NCBI GenBank assembly: GCA_049600855.1
Contig: JBMYQA010000214.1
Coordinates: 1-10,606, forward strand
Source of the DNA: JBMYQA01 sp049600855
Lineage (GTDB): Bacteria; Bacteroidota; Bacteroidia; Cytophagales; Flammeovirgaceae
DNA: 10,606 nt
Reading direction: 5' to 3'
The position numbers and the translations under genes are program-made. Under the pieces are notes generated by a model. That model saw nothing but the letters and a program-made list of their open reading frames with translations, searched no databases and was not told the origin of the DNA. This document shows, piece by piece, positions 1 to 8,264 of the stretch; position 1 is the stretch's first letter; every line of letters starts with the position of its first letter.

Positions 1-66
1 GATGACTTTGATATTCAAATTCATGCAATGAGTAAGTTGGATGAGGTGTTTAGTAATTTATTCTGA
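1..66 (+). CDS. C-terminal tail of an unrecognised protein (partial)
   Basis: Frame 1 is open from the first base of the window and ends in TGA at 64-66, giving the last 21 residues of a protein that ends in KLDEVFSNLF. The start lies outside the window. The frame ends 117 bases before lnt, and a promoter lies in between, so it is probably a separate transcription unit. The ending LxEVFxxL loosely resembles the C-termini of ABC-2 type ATPases, but 21 residues are too few to assign a family, and I do not. Confidence 0.5.
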   Translation, partial: DDFDIQIHAMSKLDEVFSNLF

Positions 67-129
67 GCAAGCATTACGTTAATAAACCTTCAAATTAAAA
101 TAATTTCACATTTACTTATTGGGGAGCTA

Positions 130-161
130 TTTGTCCACCAGCACAAAAAAAACTAGTTTTG
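130..161 (+). promoter_or_regulatory. Predicted Bacteroidota promoter of lnt
   Basis: TTTG at 130-133 and TAGTTTTG at 154-161 are separated by 20 bases. They match the -33 (TTTG) and -7 (TAnnTTTG) elements of the Bacteroidota primary sigma factor. The start of transcription would fall near 168, leaving a leader of about 16 bases before the lnt ATG. The -7 box lies inside a dyad (CCAGC at 138-142, GCTGG at 162-166, inner palindrome AAAACTAGTTTT at 149-160). The prediction is from sequence only. Confidence 0.5.
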
Positions 162-183
162 GCTGGCTAATAATCCCATTCCC

Positions 184-1797
184 ATGTTAGAAAAAATCCA
201 ACAATTTCGAGGAAAACGTTTCTACTTACTCACCCTATCTGTACTTTCAGGGGCACTCTTATCGCTTTCTTGGTACTTTCCATTCACGCTACTGGCATTC
301 ATTGCACTGGTACCTTTACTAGAATTGGAAAATCAAATCTATGAGGGAGACTACAAATGGCCCAAGCTAACTTTTTGGTTGTATGCTTTAGTGAGTATGA
401 CGCTATGGAATATTGGGGTAATTTGGTGGTTGTGGAATGCTTCTGGTTTTGCCACGTTAGGTGCTTGGGGAGCCAATGCCGTATTACAAACTTTTCCATT
501 AATTCTCTTTCAACTTACCAAGCGTGCTTCTAACGATAAGTTTGGATTTATCCCATTTGTCGTTTTTTGGGTTGCTTTTGAGTACGTACACCTCAATTGG
601 GATTTATCATGGGTTTGGCTCAACTTGGGAAATGTTTTTGCCAATGTACCAGCTTGGGTACAATGGTACGAATACATAGGAAGCTTTGGAGGCACAATTT
701 GGATATTAATTGCTAATGTATTGGCCTATCGAGCGCTACTTTTAGGTCGCTCCAAGTTGAATGTCGCGTTGTGTATCATCTTTCCAATGGTCGTTTCATA
801 CATCCTGTATTTTAGTTATGAAGAAACAGGAAAAGATATTGAAGCAGTGGTTGTACAACCTAATTTAGATTGCTACACAGAGAAATTTTCATACAATGCC
901 AAAACAGGCCAACGCAATCAGACTTCTCATGTGCCTTACAAAGAACAGCTGAATCGGTTAATTTCGCTCTCTGAAGAAAAAATGACCGATAAAACCCAAT
1001 TTGTGCTTTGGCCAGAAACCGCAATGCATCAAACACTAAATGCGGCTATTCCGTTTCAATACAATGATTTCAGAAAAGCTGATTCACTGATTAAACGGCA
1101 TCCAAATGCTCGATTAATCTCAGGAATAAGCACAATTGAGCAATATAAAGATCCTAGTGAGCATACGATTACTACCAGACATCATAAAAGTTTAGGGTAT
1201 TATGACGTGTTTGGCTCAGCAGCGTTTTTTACGGGAACGCCAAGTTTTGAAATTTACCATAAATCGAAACTCGTTATTGGGGTAGAAACCATCCCATTTC
1301 CTTCCGTACTCAGGTCGTTAATCATGGACTTTGGCGGTTCGTCAGGCGGCTTAGGCAGCCAAAAAGAGCGAGAAGTATTTTTCAATCAGGAAGAAGGAGC
1401 GGCACCTGTCATTTGTTATGAGTCTGTTTATGGTGATTTTATGACCGAATATGTACAAAAAGGGGCAACCTTTATTGCCATTGTCACCAATGATGGCTGG
1501 TGGGGAAATACTTCAGGACATCGCCAACATATGAACTATGCGCGATTACGAGCCATTGAATTGAGACGTGCCGTGGCGCGATCGGCTAATACAGGAGTAT
1601 CAGGCTTTATCAATCAGCGCGGAGATATTATTCAGGAATCCAAGTATGATGAAATGATTGCTTTAAATGGAACCATCAAATCGAATAACGAGCTGACTTT
1701 GTATGCACAAATTGGCGATATCATTGGTCGCCTTGCCGCATTCCTAGCGCCATTTTTAGTATTATCTGCTTTTGTTCGGAAAAAAGTGAGGGGATAA
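184..1797 (+). CDS. lnt: Apolipoprotein N-acyltransferase
   Basis: Lnt is an inner-membrane enzyme that transfers an acyl chain from a phospholipid to the N-terminal cysteine of diacylated lipoproteins, the last step of lipoprotein maturation. The 537 residues are close to the usual length. Residues 1 to about 215 contain several hydrophobic membrane segments; from about 220 follows a nitrilase-fold (CN hydrolase) domain; a last hydrophobic segment lies at about 510-530. The Glu-Lys-Cys triad is visible: E278 in WPETAMHQ, K360 in YHKSKLVIG and C411 in VICYESVYGD, corresponding to E267, K335 and C387 of E. coli. The motif NDGWWG and a following RAVARSANTG stretch are also typical. The ATG at 184 is preceded by a promoter but by no clear ribosome binding site, as is common in this phylum. 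It appears to be a single-gene unit ending in a hairpin. Confidence 0.96.
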   Translation: MLEKIQQFRGKRFYLLTLSVLSGALLSLSWYFPFTLLAFIALVPLLELENQIYEGDYKWPKLTFWLYALVSMTLWNIGVIWWLWNASGFATLGAWGANAVLQTFPLILFQLTKRASNDKFGFIPFVVFWVAFEYVHLNWDLSWVWLNLGNVFANVPAWVQWYEYIGSFGGTIWILIANVLAYRALLLGRSKLNVALCIIFPMVVSYILYFSYEETGKDIEAVVVQPNLDCYTEKFSYNAKTGQRNQTSHVPYKEQLNRLISLSEEKMTDKTQFVLWPETAMHQTLNAAIPFQYNDFRKADSLIKRHPNARLISGISTIEQYKDPSEHTITTRHHKSLGYYDVFGSAAFFTGTPSFEIYHKSKLVIGVETIPFPSVLRSLIMDFGGSSGGLGSQKEREVFFNQEEGAAPVICYESVYGDFMTEYVQKGATFIAIVTNDGWWGNTSGHRQHMNYARLRAIELRRAVARSANTGVSGFINQRGDIIQESKYDEMIALNGTIKSNNELTLYAQIGDIIGRLAAFLAPFLVLSAFVRKKVRG

Positions 1798-1830
1798 AAA
1801 AAGCACCTTTTACAAAAAGGCGCTTATTCC
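1795..1830. terminator. Intrinsic terminator hairpin, stronger on the minus strand
   Basis: Arms 1801-1811 (AAGCACCTTTT) and 1815-1825 (AAAAGGCGCTT) enclose a 3-base loop directly behind the lnt stop codon. Read as + strand RNA the stem has one A-C mismatch and only a weak tail (TTATT). Read as minus strand RNA the same position is a G-U wobble, so all 11 pairs form, and the hairpin runs into seven T. It therefore could end lnt, but it fits a transcript arriving from the right on the minus strand better. Confidence 0.7.
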
Positions 1831-2154
1831 AGATTTTCTCTTGCAGTTTTGCATGGAGATGGTGGGTTTGTACATTCTATTGTGTGATACTTCAGCATTT
1901 CGTCAGCAAGAGACAGCATTTACTAACAGAGGTCCTTATCTGTCTAAAGCGCAATCTAACTTTGGAACTGCTTACATCTATTAATGCAATTTACTGGAAT
2001 AGGTAAACACCTTTTCGGAAGAATCTTTGAAGTTTTAGAAGACGGAATGACTTATGAGCTACATAAAATCTGTGCAGGTGTAATTTTAACGGGGAATTCG
2101 CGCATCATTTTTGGCAAAAAATTGACATTTAATTGTTAGCTTTAAATTACCTTA
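1831..2154. other. Intergenic stretch without a convincing gene; small ORFs and hairpins
   Basis: No recognisable protein is encoded on either strand. On the + strand a 43-codon ORF (1853-1984) and a 51-codon ORF (1984-2139) overlap by one base in a TAATG junction. Their frames are open for about 60 codons each, so a frameshifted gene remnant is possible. On the minus strand the longest ORF running into the terminator is 31 codons (1919 down to 1824). Small dyads lie at 1837-1859 (TCTC/GAGA plus TGCA/TGCA) and 1926-1943 (ACAGA/TCTGT), and CAGCATTT occurs twice. The minus-facing terminator at 1795-1830 makes a noncoding minus-strand RNA a second possibility. I see no clear promoter for it. Confidence 0.35.
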
Positions 2155-2225
2155 GAGGCTGTTTGAATTTTTGGTTTAGTGCAAATCGGTCAATTGTAGC
2201 CAAAAGAAAAAGTTCAAACAGCTTC
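2155..2225. repeat. 18-bp imperfect inverted repeat, 71 bp overall
   Basis: Bases 2155-2172 and 2208-2225 are inverted copies with two differences, both of which become G-U wobbles in + strand RNA, so an uninterrupted 18-bp stem with a 35-base loop can form. The shared core is GCTGTTTGAA. Its outer end (GAGGCTGTTTGAA) resembles termini of some bacterial insertion sequences, so a miniature element or IS scar is possible, but I see no clear target-site duplication. It ends 26 bases before the start codon at 2252, so a role in the leader of the following two genes is also possible. There is no T run, which argues against a terminator. Confidence 0.6.
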
Positions 2226-2251
2226 CTAAATATCCTAAACTCATCAAACGA

Positions 2252-2974
2252 ATGAATAGAGCTGCTTTACAGTTACGACAAGTGCTAAGGGAGCTGAAAG
2301 ATTTGGAAAAGTTTCAGGCGGCTACACAAAAGTACATCAAAGATACTTTTGGCCTGTACTATCACATTCGTCAAGAACCTATTCCTCAACATTTGAATTT
2401 TCTTTCCGTTATTTTTCGATACAAAGATGCAGATGGCTCCAAGCTTTGTGTCTTAGATAATGATTTTAAGTACACAGACTTTGAGATTGAACTCTTCCAT
2501 AAAAACTTAGCCATTATTGCTACGCAAACAGAGCTATTGGATAAAACCAAAGAACACATTGCTGAACTCAAGAAGAAAGGCTTAGCATTATGTGAATTAA
2601 TTACCGAAAAAGATTTACACGAAGCGAAAGATTATGAAGAACAACAACAGTTTGATCTTCATTATCAGCGCAGGCAATTGATGCTAAAAAAAGCAAGTAT
2701 GGAAGATGTAATCATCAAAAAATATGAATTGATTTATCACATCCATATGAGTAATCAGTTACCTGCCTTAAATGATAAAAAAATTCTATATACTAAAAAG
2801 GTTAAAAATCAGAACATATACATTTTTGAAGGAGACTACTTGCCCAAGTCAGCGGGGTTTATTGAATTTACCAAAAGCCTCATTGCAAATGAGGAACACA
2901 TTTTAGATACCATTTCCCAAAAACTGATTTTAGTGGAAAGCCTGATTAATCAAGGGCATCAGTTTATCAAATAG
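2252..2974 (+). CDS. Unrecognised 240-residue protein, translationally linked to sbcD
   Basis: I do not recognise this family. The protein has no signal peptide, membrane segment or cysteine motif, so it is probably cytoplasmic. It is rich in charged residues and long helices. Residues about 85-165 (from NLAIIATQTELLDKTKEHIA through the KDYEEQQQFDLHYQRRQ region) read as a possible coiled coil. A more mixed N-terminal part (about 30-75, with repeated aromatic residues) and a C-terminal part (from about 190, ending in helix) flank it. The ATG at 2252 is the first start after an in-frame stop at 2177. Its stop is separated from the sbcD start by one base (TAG-c-ATG), which implies coexpression and suggests, without proving, a role alongside the SbcD nuclease. 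It could also be a lineage-specific hypothetical protein. Confidence 0.8.
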   Translation: MNRAALQLRQVLRELKDLEKFQAATQKYIKDTFGLYYHIRQEPIPQHLNFLSVIFRYKDADGSKLCVLDNDFKYTDFEIELFHKNLAIIATQTELLDKTKEHIAELKKKGLALCELITEKDLHEAKDYEEQQQFDLHYQRRQLMLKKASMEDVIIKKYELIYHIHMSNQLPALNDKKILYTKKVKNQNIYIFEGDYLPKSAGFIEFTKSLIANEEHILDTISQKLILVESLINQGHQFIK

Positions 2975-2975
2975 C

Positions 2976-4190
2976 ATGAAGATATTACATACAGCCGATT
3001 GGCATTTAGGAAAACGCCTGTACGATCAATCGAGAATAGAAGAACAGCGATTGGTACTGAAAGAAATTGTAGAAATTGCAGCTCGTGAAGAAGTAGACGC
3101 GATTGTAGTGGCTGGTGATTTGTACGATAGTTTTAACCCTCCTAACGAAGCCATAGAGTTATTTTATAAAACCTTGCATCAATTGGCGGCAAATGGTGAA
3201 CGTGCCGTCATCGCTATAGCGGGCAATCACGATTCGGCTGAACGCATTGAAGCGGTAGATCCTTTAGCCAGAGCATGTGGCATCATTTTGCTCGGTTATC
3301 CAAATTCAAAAGTCGAGGCATTTTCCTTAAACACAGGATTGGCAATTACCCAAAGTACATCGGGTTTTATTGAGCTCACCCTTCCCAAACAGCATCATCC
3401 ATTGCGCATACTCACAACGCCCTATGCAAATGAAGCGCGTTTGAGGGCTTTTTTGGGAACCGAAGACAGCGAAGAATCCCTACGACAATTGTTACAAACG
3501 CAGTGGGAAGCCTTGACGAATCAGTTTTGTGATCACAAAGGAGTGAATTTGTTAGTTTCTCATTTATTGATGATGAAAGAGGGTGGGAAGAAGCCCGAAG
3601 AGCCTGAAGATGAGCGACATATTCTTCACATTGGAGGAGCACAAGCCATTTTTACATCAAATATTCCTAAACAAATTCAATACACAGCATTAGGACATTT
3701 GCACCGTCATCACTTTGTATCTGGACACCCCAATCAGGTGGCCTATAGTGGAAGCATACTGGAATATAGTTTTAGCGAAACCAACCAGCAAAAGTATGTC
3801 TTGATTGTTGAAGCAGAACCGCAACAAGAAGTAGTGGTAAAAAAGGTACCAATTACCCAAGGGAAACGCCTAGTTCGGAAAAAGTTTGAGGAGGTAGATG
3901 AAGCCATGAATTGGTTAGCCGCAAATCAGGATGTCTATGTAGAGCTCACTGTAGTTAGCGATGATTATTTAGAAGCAGCGATTAAAAAGCAATTTCAGCA
4001 GCTACATGCGGGCATTATGGCGATTATTCCTGAAGTAAAAAATGCCGCATCGGTTGTAGGAGGACGGCAAAAAGTAGATTTAAGTCAAAATCGGGAAACC
4101 TTATTTAAAGAATATTTTCAATACAAAACAGGGCAAGAAGTATCCGAAGAAATGCTGAAACTATTTCAGGAAATTATAAATGCAGATTAG
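2976..4190 (+). CDS. sbcD: Exonuclease SbcCD subunit D (Mre11-like nuclease)
   Basis: SbcD is the metal-dependent nuclease subunit of SbcCD, which opens hairpins and trims blocked double-strand ends with the ATPase SbcC. The calcineurin-like phosphoesterase motifs are all present: DWH at residues 8-10, GDLYD with D48, GNHD with N84 and H85, VSH with H196, and GHLH with H241 and H243. These are the ligands of the two-metal site. A C-terminal SbcD capping domain follows (about residues 285-400, including VVGGRQKVDL and the closing LFKEYFQYKTG and LKLFQEII segments). The length of 404 is normal. It starts one base after the stop of the upstream unknown gene. Unusually, sbcC does not follow: the next gene is a histidine kinase after 254 bases in which I see no gene. 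Confidence 0.95.
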   Translation: MKILHTADWHLGKRLYDQSRIEEQRLVLKEIVEIAAREEVDAIVVAGDLYDSFNPPNEAIELFYKTLHQLAANGERAVIAIAGNHDSAERIEAVDPLARACGIILLGYPNSKVEAFSLNTGLAITQSTSGFIELTLPKQHHPLRILTTPYANEARLRAFLGTEDSEESLRQLLQTQWEALTNQFCDHKGVNLLVSHLLMMKEGGKKPEEPEDERHILHIGGAQAIFTSNIPKQIQYTALGHLHRHHFVSGHPNQVAYSGSILEYSFSETNQQKYVLIVEAEPQQEVVVKKVPITQGKRLVRKKFEEVDEAMNWLAANQDVYVELTVVSDDYLEAAIKKQFQQLHAGIMAIIPEVKNAASVVGGRQKVDLSQNRETLFKEYFQYKTGQEVSEEMLKLFQEIINAD

Positions 4191-4444
4191 GCTTTAAAAT
4201 GGTAACCAGATCTAGCCGATTTAACCATCATACATGAATATTTTGTGACTCAATAAGGCAAAATCATTAGAACTTTCATTAATCAACGATAAAATATGAT
4301 ATTTTCAATCTAAAATCTAAACTTCAAAATAGCTCTTAGTACGATTATTGTTCGTTATTAGATGATAATGAGTAAATTGCTTAATCATAAGCTCTGATAT
4401 TCATGCAGTTTTGATCTTTTGTTGCCCTTATTAATTCATAGGTC

Positions 4445-7400
4445 TTGAAGCCTCAGAAACACACATACCTCATTCTATCGTTAATTTCCATCATCATCGT
4501 GGTGGTATTGAGGCAATTCTTTTTTAGCTCCGCAAATATCGATTTATATGTTGAGCACATCAAAGAACGAATTCAGATTGAGTCTGAAATTGCAGAAAAT
4601 GAGATTTTTAGCGTAAAAAAGAACTTTCAACAAGACCAAGGAGTGAACTTTACAAATTCCTTGGCAGGAAGTAAATACCCCATCTTCATTTATCATAAAA
4701 AGCGTTTAGTTTATTGGTCAGATCACACCCATCACGTTAATTATTTCGACCTGAATGCAAATTATAAGTACTATGCCGAGCGATGCATTGAAACGGGAAA
4801 TGGGGTTTATTTAGTGAAAAAGTCCTTGATTACTTTACGAAATCAAGATTATGAAGTCATCGCCCTGATTCCCATACGGAAACGTTATCAAGTTGAAAAT
4901 GAGTTTTTGAGGCCAGTACTCAACCCAGAAATTTTTCCGGGGCATCGCGTACGAATTAGCGTAGATGAGGGCAGTGGGGTAGATATTAAAAATCCTTACG
5001 GAACCTATTTATTTTCCATCATTTTTCCTGATGACTTTACCTATCATTCAGATAAACGGTGGTTGATGCTACTGTTTGTCGGGCTTGCCGTATTGTTTTT
5101 GGCCTTACAGCTCGATAAATATTTATTATACCTGCTAGAGAAAAACAGAACGCTAAGAGCAACCTTACTATTAGTGAGTGGTCTTGTGGGCATGCGAGCA
5201 ATTATGCTCTACTATCAAATTCCTTACGATTACGTAGAATATCAACTCTTTGAACCAAAAGTATTTGCATCTTCAGCAATTAGTCCTTCATTGGGAGACT
5301 TGTTTTTAAACCTGTTTTGCCTACTCATTATTCTGGTATTTATCTACAGCAATTATCCCAAAATCATTCGCTACAAGCAAATCGTGAAGATGGGAGAATT
5401 AGGCAAGGGCATTGTAACCACTGCTTGTGTGGTTGTCACTTACTTTGCCATTAATTTTGTGCATTTCATTTTCGAAACGGTATATACCCATTCCCGCATT
5501 TCTTTAGATGTAACCGAAAGCATTGCTTTTCCAGTAGTGAAAATCGCTTTTTTATTGATTTTTGTACTACTGGCAGTGATTTACTTTTTTACCACACACA
5601 TTGCGGCTAAAATCCTGATCAAGCTCTCAAGCTCCATTTACGATATTCCTATTCGGTTTGTAGCTGGTAGTTTAATTTTTTATTTATTGAGCTTAATTTT
5701 TGGATTTGATGACATTACCATATTTAACGTCAATGCCATTTATGTGCTCTTTATTTCTTTCTTGAGTTTGCCGCTATCGCTCAGAAGATCGGATTACAGT
5801 ACCTATATCTACCTATTTGTTTGTGCCGTCATTGTTTCCGCAGCAGGAGGTTATTCCATTTATAAATTTGGGGAAGAGCGAAACATTGAAAATAAATCGA
5901 AATATGCGACTTCATTATTAATTGAAAACGATTTGTTGGGCGAATATTACCTCAATAAGATGATGGAGAAAATCCAACAAGATCAGGGCATTCAAAGTAG
6001 AATGGGAGATGGATCAAGTGCTTCGATAGAGTGGATTAGTAAAAAAATTAGACGAGTTTACCTAAATCGCTATTTCGATAAATACAATGTAGATACTTGG
6101 TTCTTTGATAAAGAAGGGAATCCAAGAAATACACGGCAACGTTATAATGTAATGCTCACCGTGCATAATAAACAACGCTATGAAACAGAATATAAGAATA
6201 TTTATTTCATTAATGAACTAGCTACTGGAAGTAAAAGTTATGTGGTATTTATCCCCATTCGGAAAGGTGCCGTCGGACATATTGTGATGAAGTTAAAGCT
6301 CCGCCGAGTCATTCCGAATAGTATTCATCCCAATTTCTTTGTAGATAAAAAGTACCAAGTCATTGATCCTGAGAACCCTCGGAACAATTACAGTTATGCC
6401 ATTTATTCATCTACGAATTTATTGTTTAGTTCGGGTGAGTATCGATACGATAACCGATTTTTAGATCACTTTCAGCATGAAATCGGTTTTTTAAGGGAAG
6501 AAATAAATGCCAATGGGTATCATCATTTACTATTGCCCAATGATCAGGATCAAAATATCGTGATCTCTTCCCCAGAATATCCATCGAGTAATATATTAAC
6601 CAATTTCTCTTTCTTGTTTTTACTCTTGGTATTTGTCTTGTTGGTGTTCATTACAGTGTATAACCTCTATATCCGTCACGACAACAATAAATTAAACTTT
6701 AATACGAAGATTCAGCTCTACCTCAATTTTGCTTTTTTCTTACCATTGATTGTCGTAAGTATCATCATTGTTACTATTCTAAACTCATCCAATATTGCTG
6801 AAACTAAAGCCTATTACCTCGACAAAGCCCAAAGCGTGGCCAGTGATGTAGCAACTGATTTGCAAGATTATTACGATGGCATTTTAGAAAAAGAGGAATT
6901 GCAAGCTACCGTTTCAGAGGTGGCTAATATTACACAATCAGATATGGTCTTGTTTGATACGAAAGGGAAATTAATTGTAGCCAATCAAGATTACATTTAC
7001 GAAAACCAGCTGATGGCCGAAGTGGTAAATCCTTATGCTTATGCACAAATTGTGGAGCAAAATCAAAACAAAACCATGATGGATGAAACCATTGGCACCT
7101 TGAAATTTAATGCCGCTTATGTGAGCATCAAATCACTTGAAACAGGAGATATTTTAGGGATTGTCGGGATTCCATTCTTTGGCTCTAAGTATCGGTATGA
7201 ACAGCAAGTCATTGATGTACTTTCCAAGATTGTTCAAGCTTTTGCCTTTATCTTAATCAGCCTGTTGGCGATTTCCTACCTATCGGCCCGCTCACTCACC
7301 GCACCACTGCGCGTCATTCGCCAGCGCTTGCGCAAAGTAAGTCTGGAACAGCGAAGTGAACCGTTAGAATACACTTCTGACGATGAAATTGGCTTACTCG

Positions 7401-8167
7401 TGGGCGAATACAATAAGATGTTGGTGAAGCTCGAAGAAAGTAAGGAAAAGCTTTCAAAGAGTGAAAAAGAATCTGCTTGGCGAGAAATGGCTAAACAGGT
7501 GGCTCATGAGATTAAGAACCCACTCACGCCCATGAAGTTGAACATTCAGCAGTTGGAACGACTTCTGGGTGATGCGGACGACATGATGAAGCGGAAAATA
7601 CGCACCTTGCTCAATCAAATTGATACCCTGAGTGATATTGCAACCTCTTTCTCTAACTTTGCAGAGATGCCTACGCCAAAAGAAGAGTTGTTTAATGTAA
7701 GCGTGGCCTTAAGGCAAAGTGTAACCTTACATCAAGATGGACAACGCCATCAGGTGAACTTAGATATGCCTGATCGCGACTTCTATATTATTGGTGACCC
7801 TCAGCTAATTGGCAGGGTGTTTAGTAATTTGATTATCAATGGGATACAGGCTGTTCCAAATAGTAGAGAACCCGAAATTAAAGTTTCCGTTCATCAGCGA
7901 GATAAAACTGTAGTATTCCGTTTTACCGATAATGGCAGTGGGATTCCAGAAGATATCCAAGGGAAAGTGTTTGTACCTAACTTTACGACCAAATCGGGTG
8001 GATCGGGAATAGGTTTAGCCATTTCTAAACGCGCAATCGAACATTTAGGCGGTCAAATTTGGTTTGAAACACAAGAAAATGCGGGAACTTCATTCTATAT
8101 TGAAATGCCGCTATCGCGTGTAGAAAACATTACGCCAAGCCCCGTTCCTGATGAGGAAATTTCCTAA
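4445..8167 (+). CDS. Large multi-sensor membrane histidine kinase (NtrY-like catalytic region)
   Basis: A two-component sensor kinase of 1240 residues. Estimated order: TM1 (8-27); extracytoplasmic region 1 (28-205); eight membrane segments (about 206-224, 239-257, 284-303, 321-344, 364-384, 405-421, 430-447, 454-475); extracytoplasmic region 2 (476-718); TM10 and TM11 (720-742, 759-780); extracytoplasmic region 3 (781-928, possibly Cache-like); TM12 (930-949); HAMP (951-1003); HisKA with phosphoacceptor H1021 in VAHEIKNPLTP; HATPase with N box N1132, G1 box DNGSGIP at 1162 and G2 box GGSGIGLAI at 1185. This topology places all three sensor regions outside and the kinase inside. The HEIKNPLTPMK box and order HAMP-HisKA-HATPase resemble NtrY. 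All catalytic residues appear intact. The start is TTG at 4445, because a TAG lies in frame at 4439-4441 and no ATG occurs before TM1; the lysine-rich start before TM1 suits it. No response regulator lies next to it. Confidence 0.92.
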   Translation: MKPQKHTYLILSLISIIIVVVLRQFFFSSANIDLYVEHIKERIQIESEIAENEIFSVKKNFQQDQGVNFTNSLAGSKYPIFIYHKKRLVYWSDHTHHVNYFDLNANYKYYAERCIETGNGVYLVKKSLITLRNQDYEVIALIPIRKRYQVENEFLRPVLNPEIFPGHRVRISVDEGSGVDIKNPYGTYLFSIIFPDDFTYHSDKRWLMLLFVGLAVLFLALQLDKYLLYLLEKNRTLRATLLLVSGLVGMRAIMLYYQIPYDYVEYQLFEPKVFASSAISPSLGDLFLNLFCLLIILVFIYSNYPKIIRYKQIVKMGELGKGIVTTACVVVTYFAINFVHFIFETVYTHSRISLDVTESIAFPVVKIAFLLIFVLLAVIYFFTTHIAAKILIKLSSSIYDIPIRFVAGSLIFYLLSLIFGFDDITIFNVNAIYVLFISFLSLPLSLRRSDYSTYIYLFVCAVIVSAAGGYSIYKFGEERNIENKSKYATSLLIENDLLGEYYLNKMMEKIQQDQGIQSRMGDGSSASIEWISKKIRRVYLNRYFDKYNVDTWFFDKEGNPRNTRQRYNVMLTVHNKQRYETEYKNIYFINELATGSKSYVVFIPIRKGAVGHIVMKLKLRRVIPNSIHPNFFVDKKYQVIDPENPRNNYSYAIYSSTNLLFSSGEYRYDNRFLDHFQHEIGFLREEINANGYHHLLLPNDQDQNIVISSPEYPSSNILTNFSFLFLLLVFVLLVFITVYNLYIRHDNNKLNFNTKIQLYLNFAFFLPLIVVSIIIVTILNSSNIAETKAYYLDKAQSVASDVATDLQDYYDGILEKEELQATVSEVANITQSDMVLFDTKGKLIVANQDYIYENQLMAEVVNPYAYAQIVEQNQNKTMMDETIGTLKFNAAYVSIKSLETGDILGIVGIPFFGSKYRYEQQVIDVLSKIVQAFAFILISLLAISYLSARSLTAPLRVIRQRLRKVSLEQRSEPLEYTSDDEIGLLVGEYNKMLVKLEESKEKLSKSEKESAWREMAKQVAHEIKNPLTPMKLNIQQLERLLGDADDMMKRKIRTLLNQIDTLSDIATSFSNFAEMPTPKEELFNVSVALRQSVTLHQDGQRHQVNLDMPDRDFYIIGDPQLIGRVFSNLIINGIQAVPNSREPEIKVSVHQRDKTVVFRFTDNGSGIPEDIQGKVFVPNFTTKSGGSGIGLAISKRAIEHLGGQIWFETQENAGTSFYIEMPLSRVENITPSPVPDEEIS

Positions 8168-8195
8168 ATCAACCCATCCTAAACAGATTATTCTC

Positions 8196-8204
8196 TAATT
8201 TTGC
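8196..8204 (+). promoter_or_regulatory. Candidate -7 promoter box for the GroES-like/YjbQ unit
   Basis: TAATTTTGC matches the Bacteroidota -7 consensus TAnnTTTGc, 60 bases before the ATG at 8265. No convincing -33 TTTG is found 19-21 bases upstream, so the prediction rests on one element. Confidence 0.35.
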
Positions 8205-8264
8205 AAACCGTTTTAGTGAAGTTCTGACACTTCCTACAATTTTGTGATTTTACAATTAACAACC

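Noticed and set aside
3412..3642. A 76-codon minus-strand ORF inside sbcD.
   Set aside because: It lies fully opposite a well-supported gene with all of its motifs and has no features of its own.
4191..4444. The gap between sbcD and the kinase, checked for a small gene, a terminator or a full promoter.
   Set aside because: I found only near matches to a -7 box (for example CAGTTTTG at 4406-4413, with no -33 partner), no clear terminator and no ORF of note.
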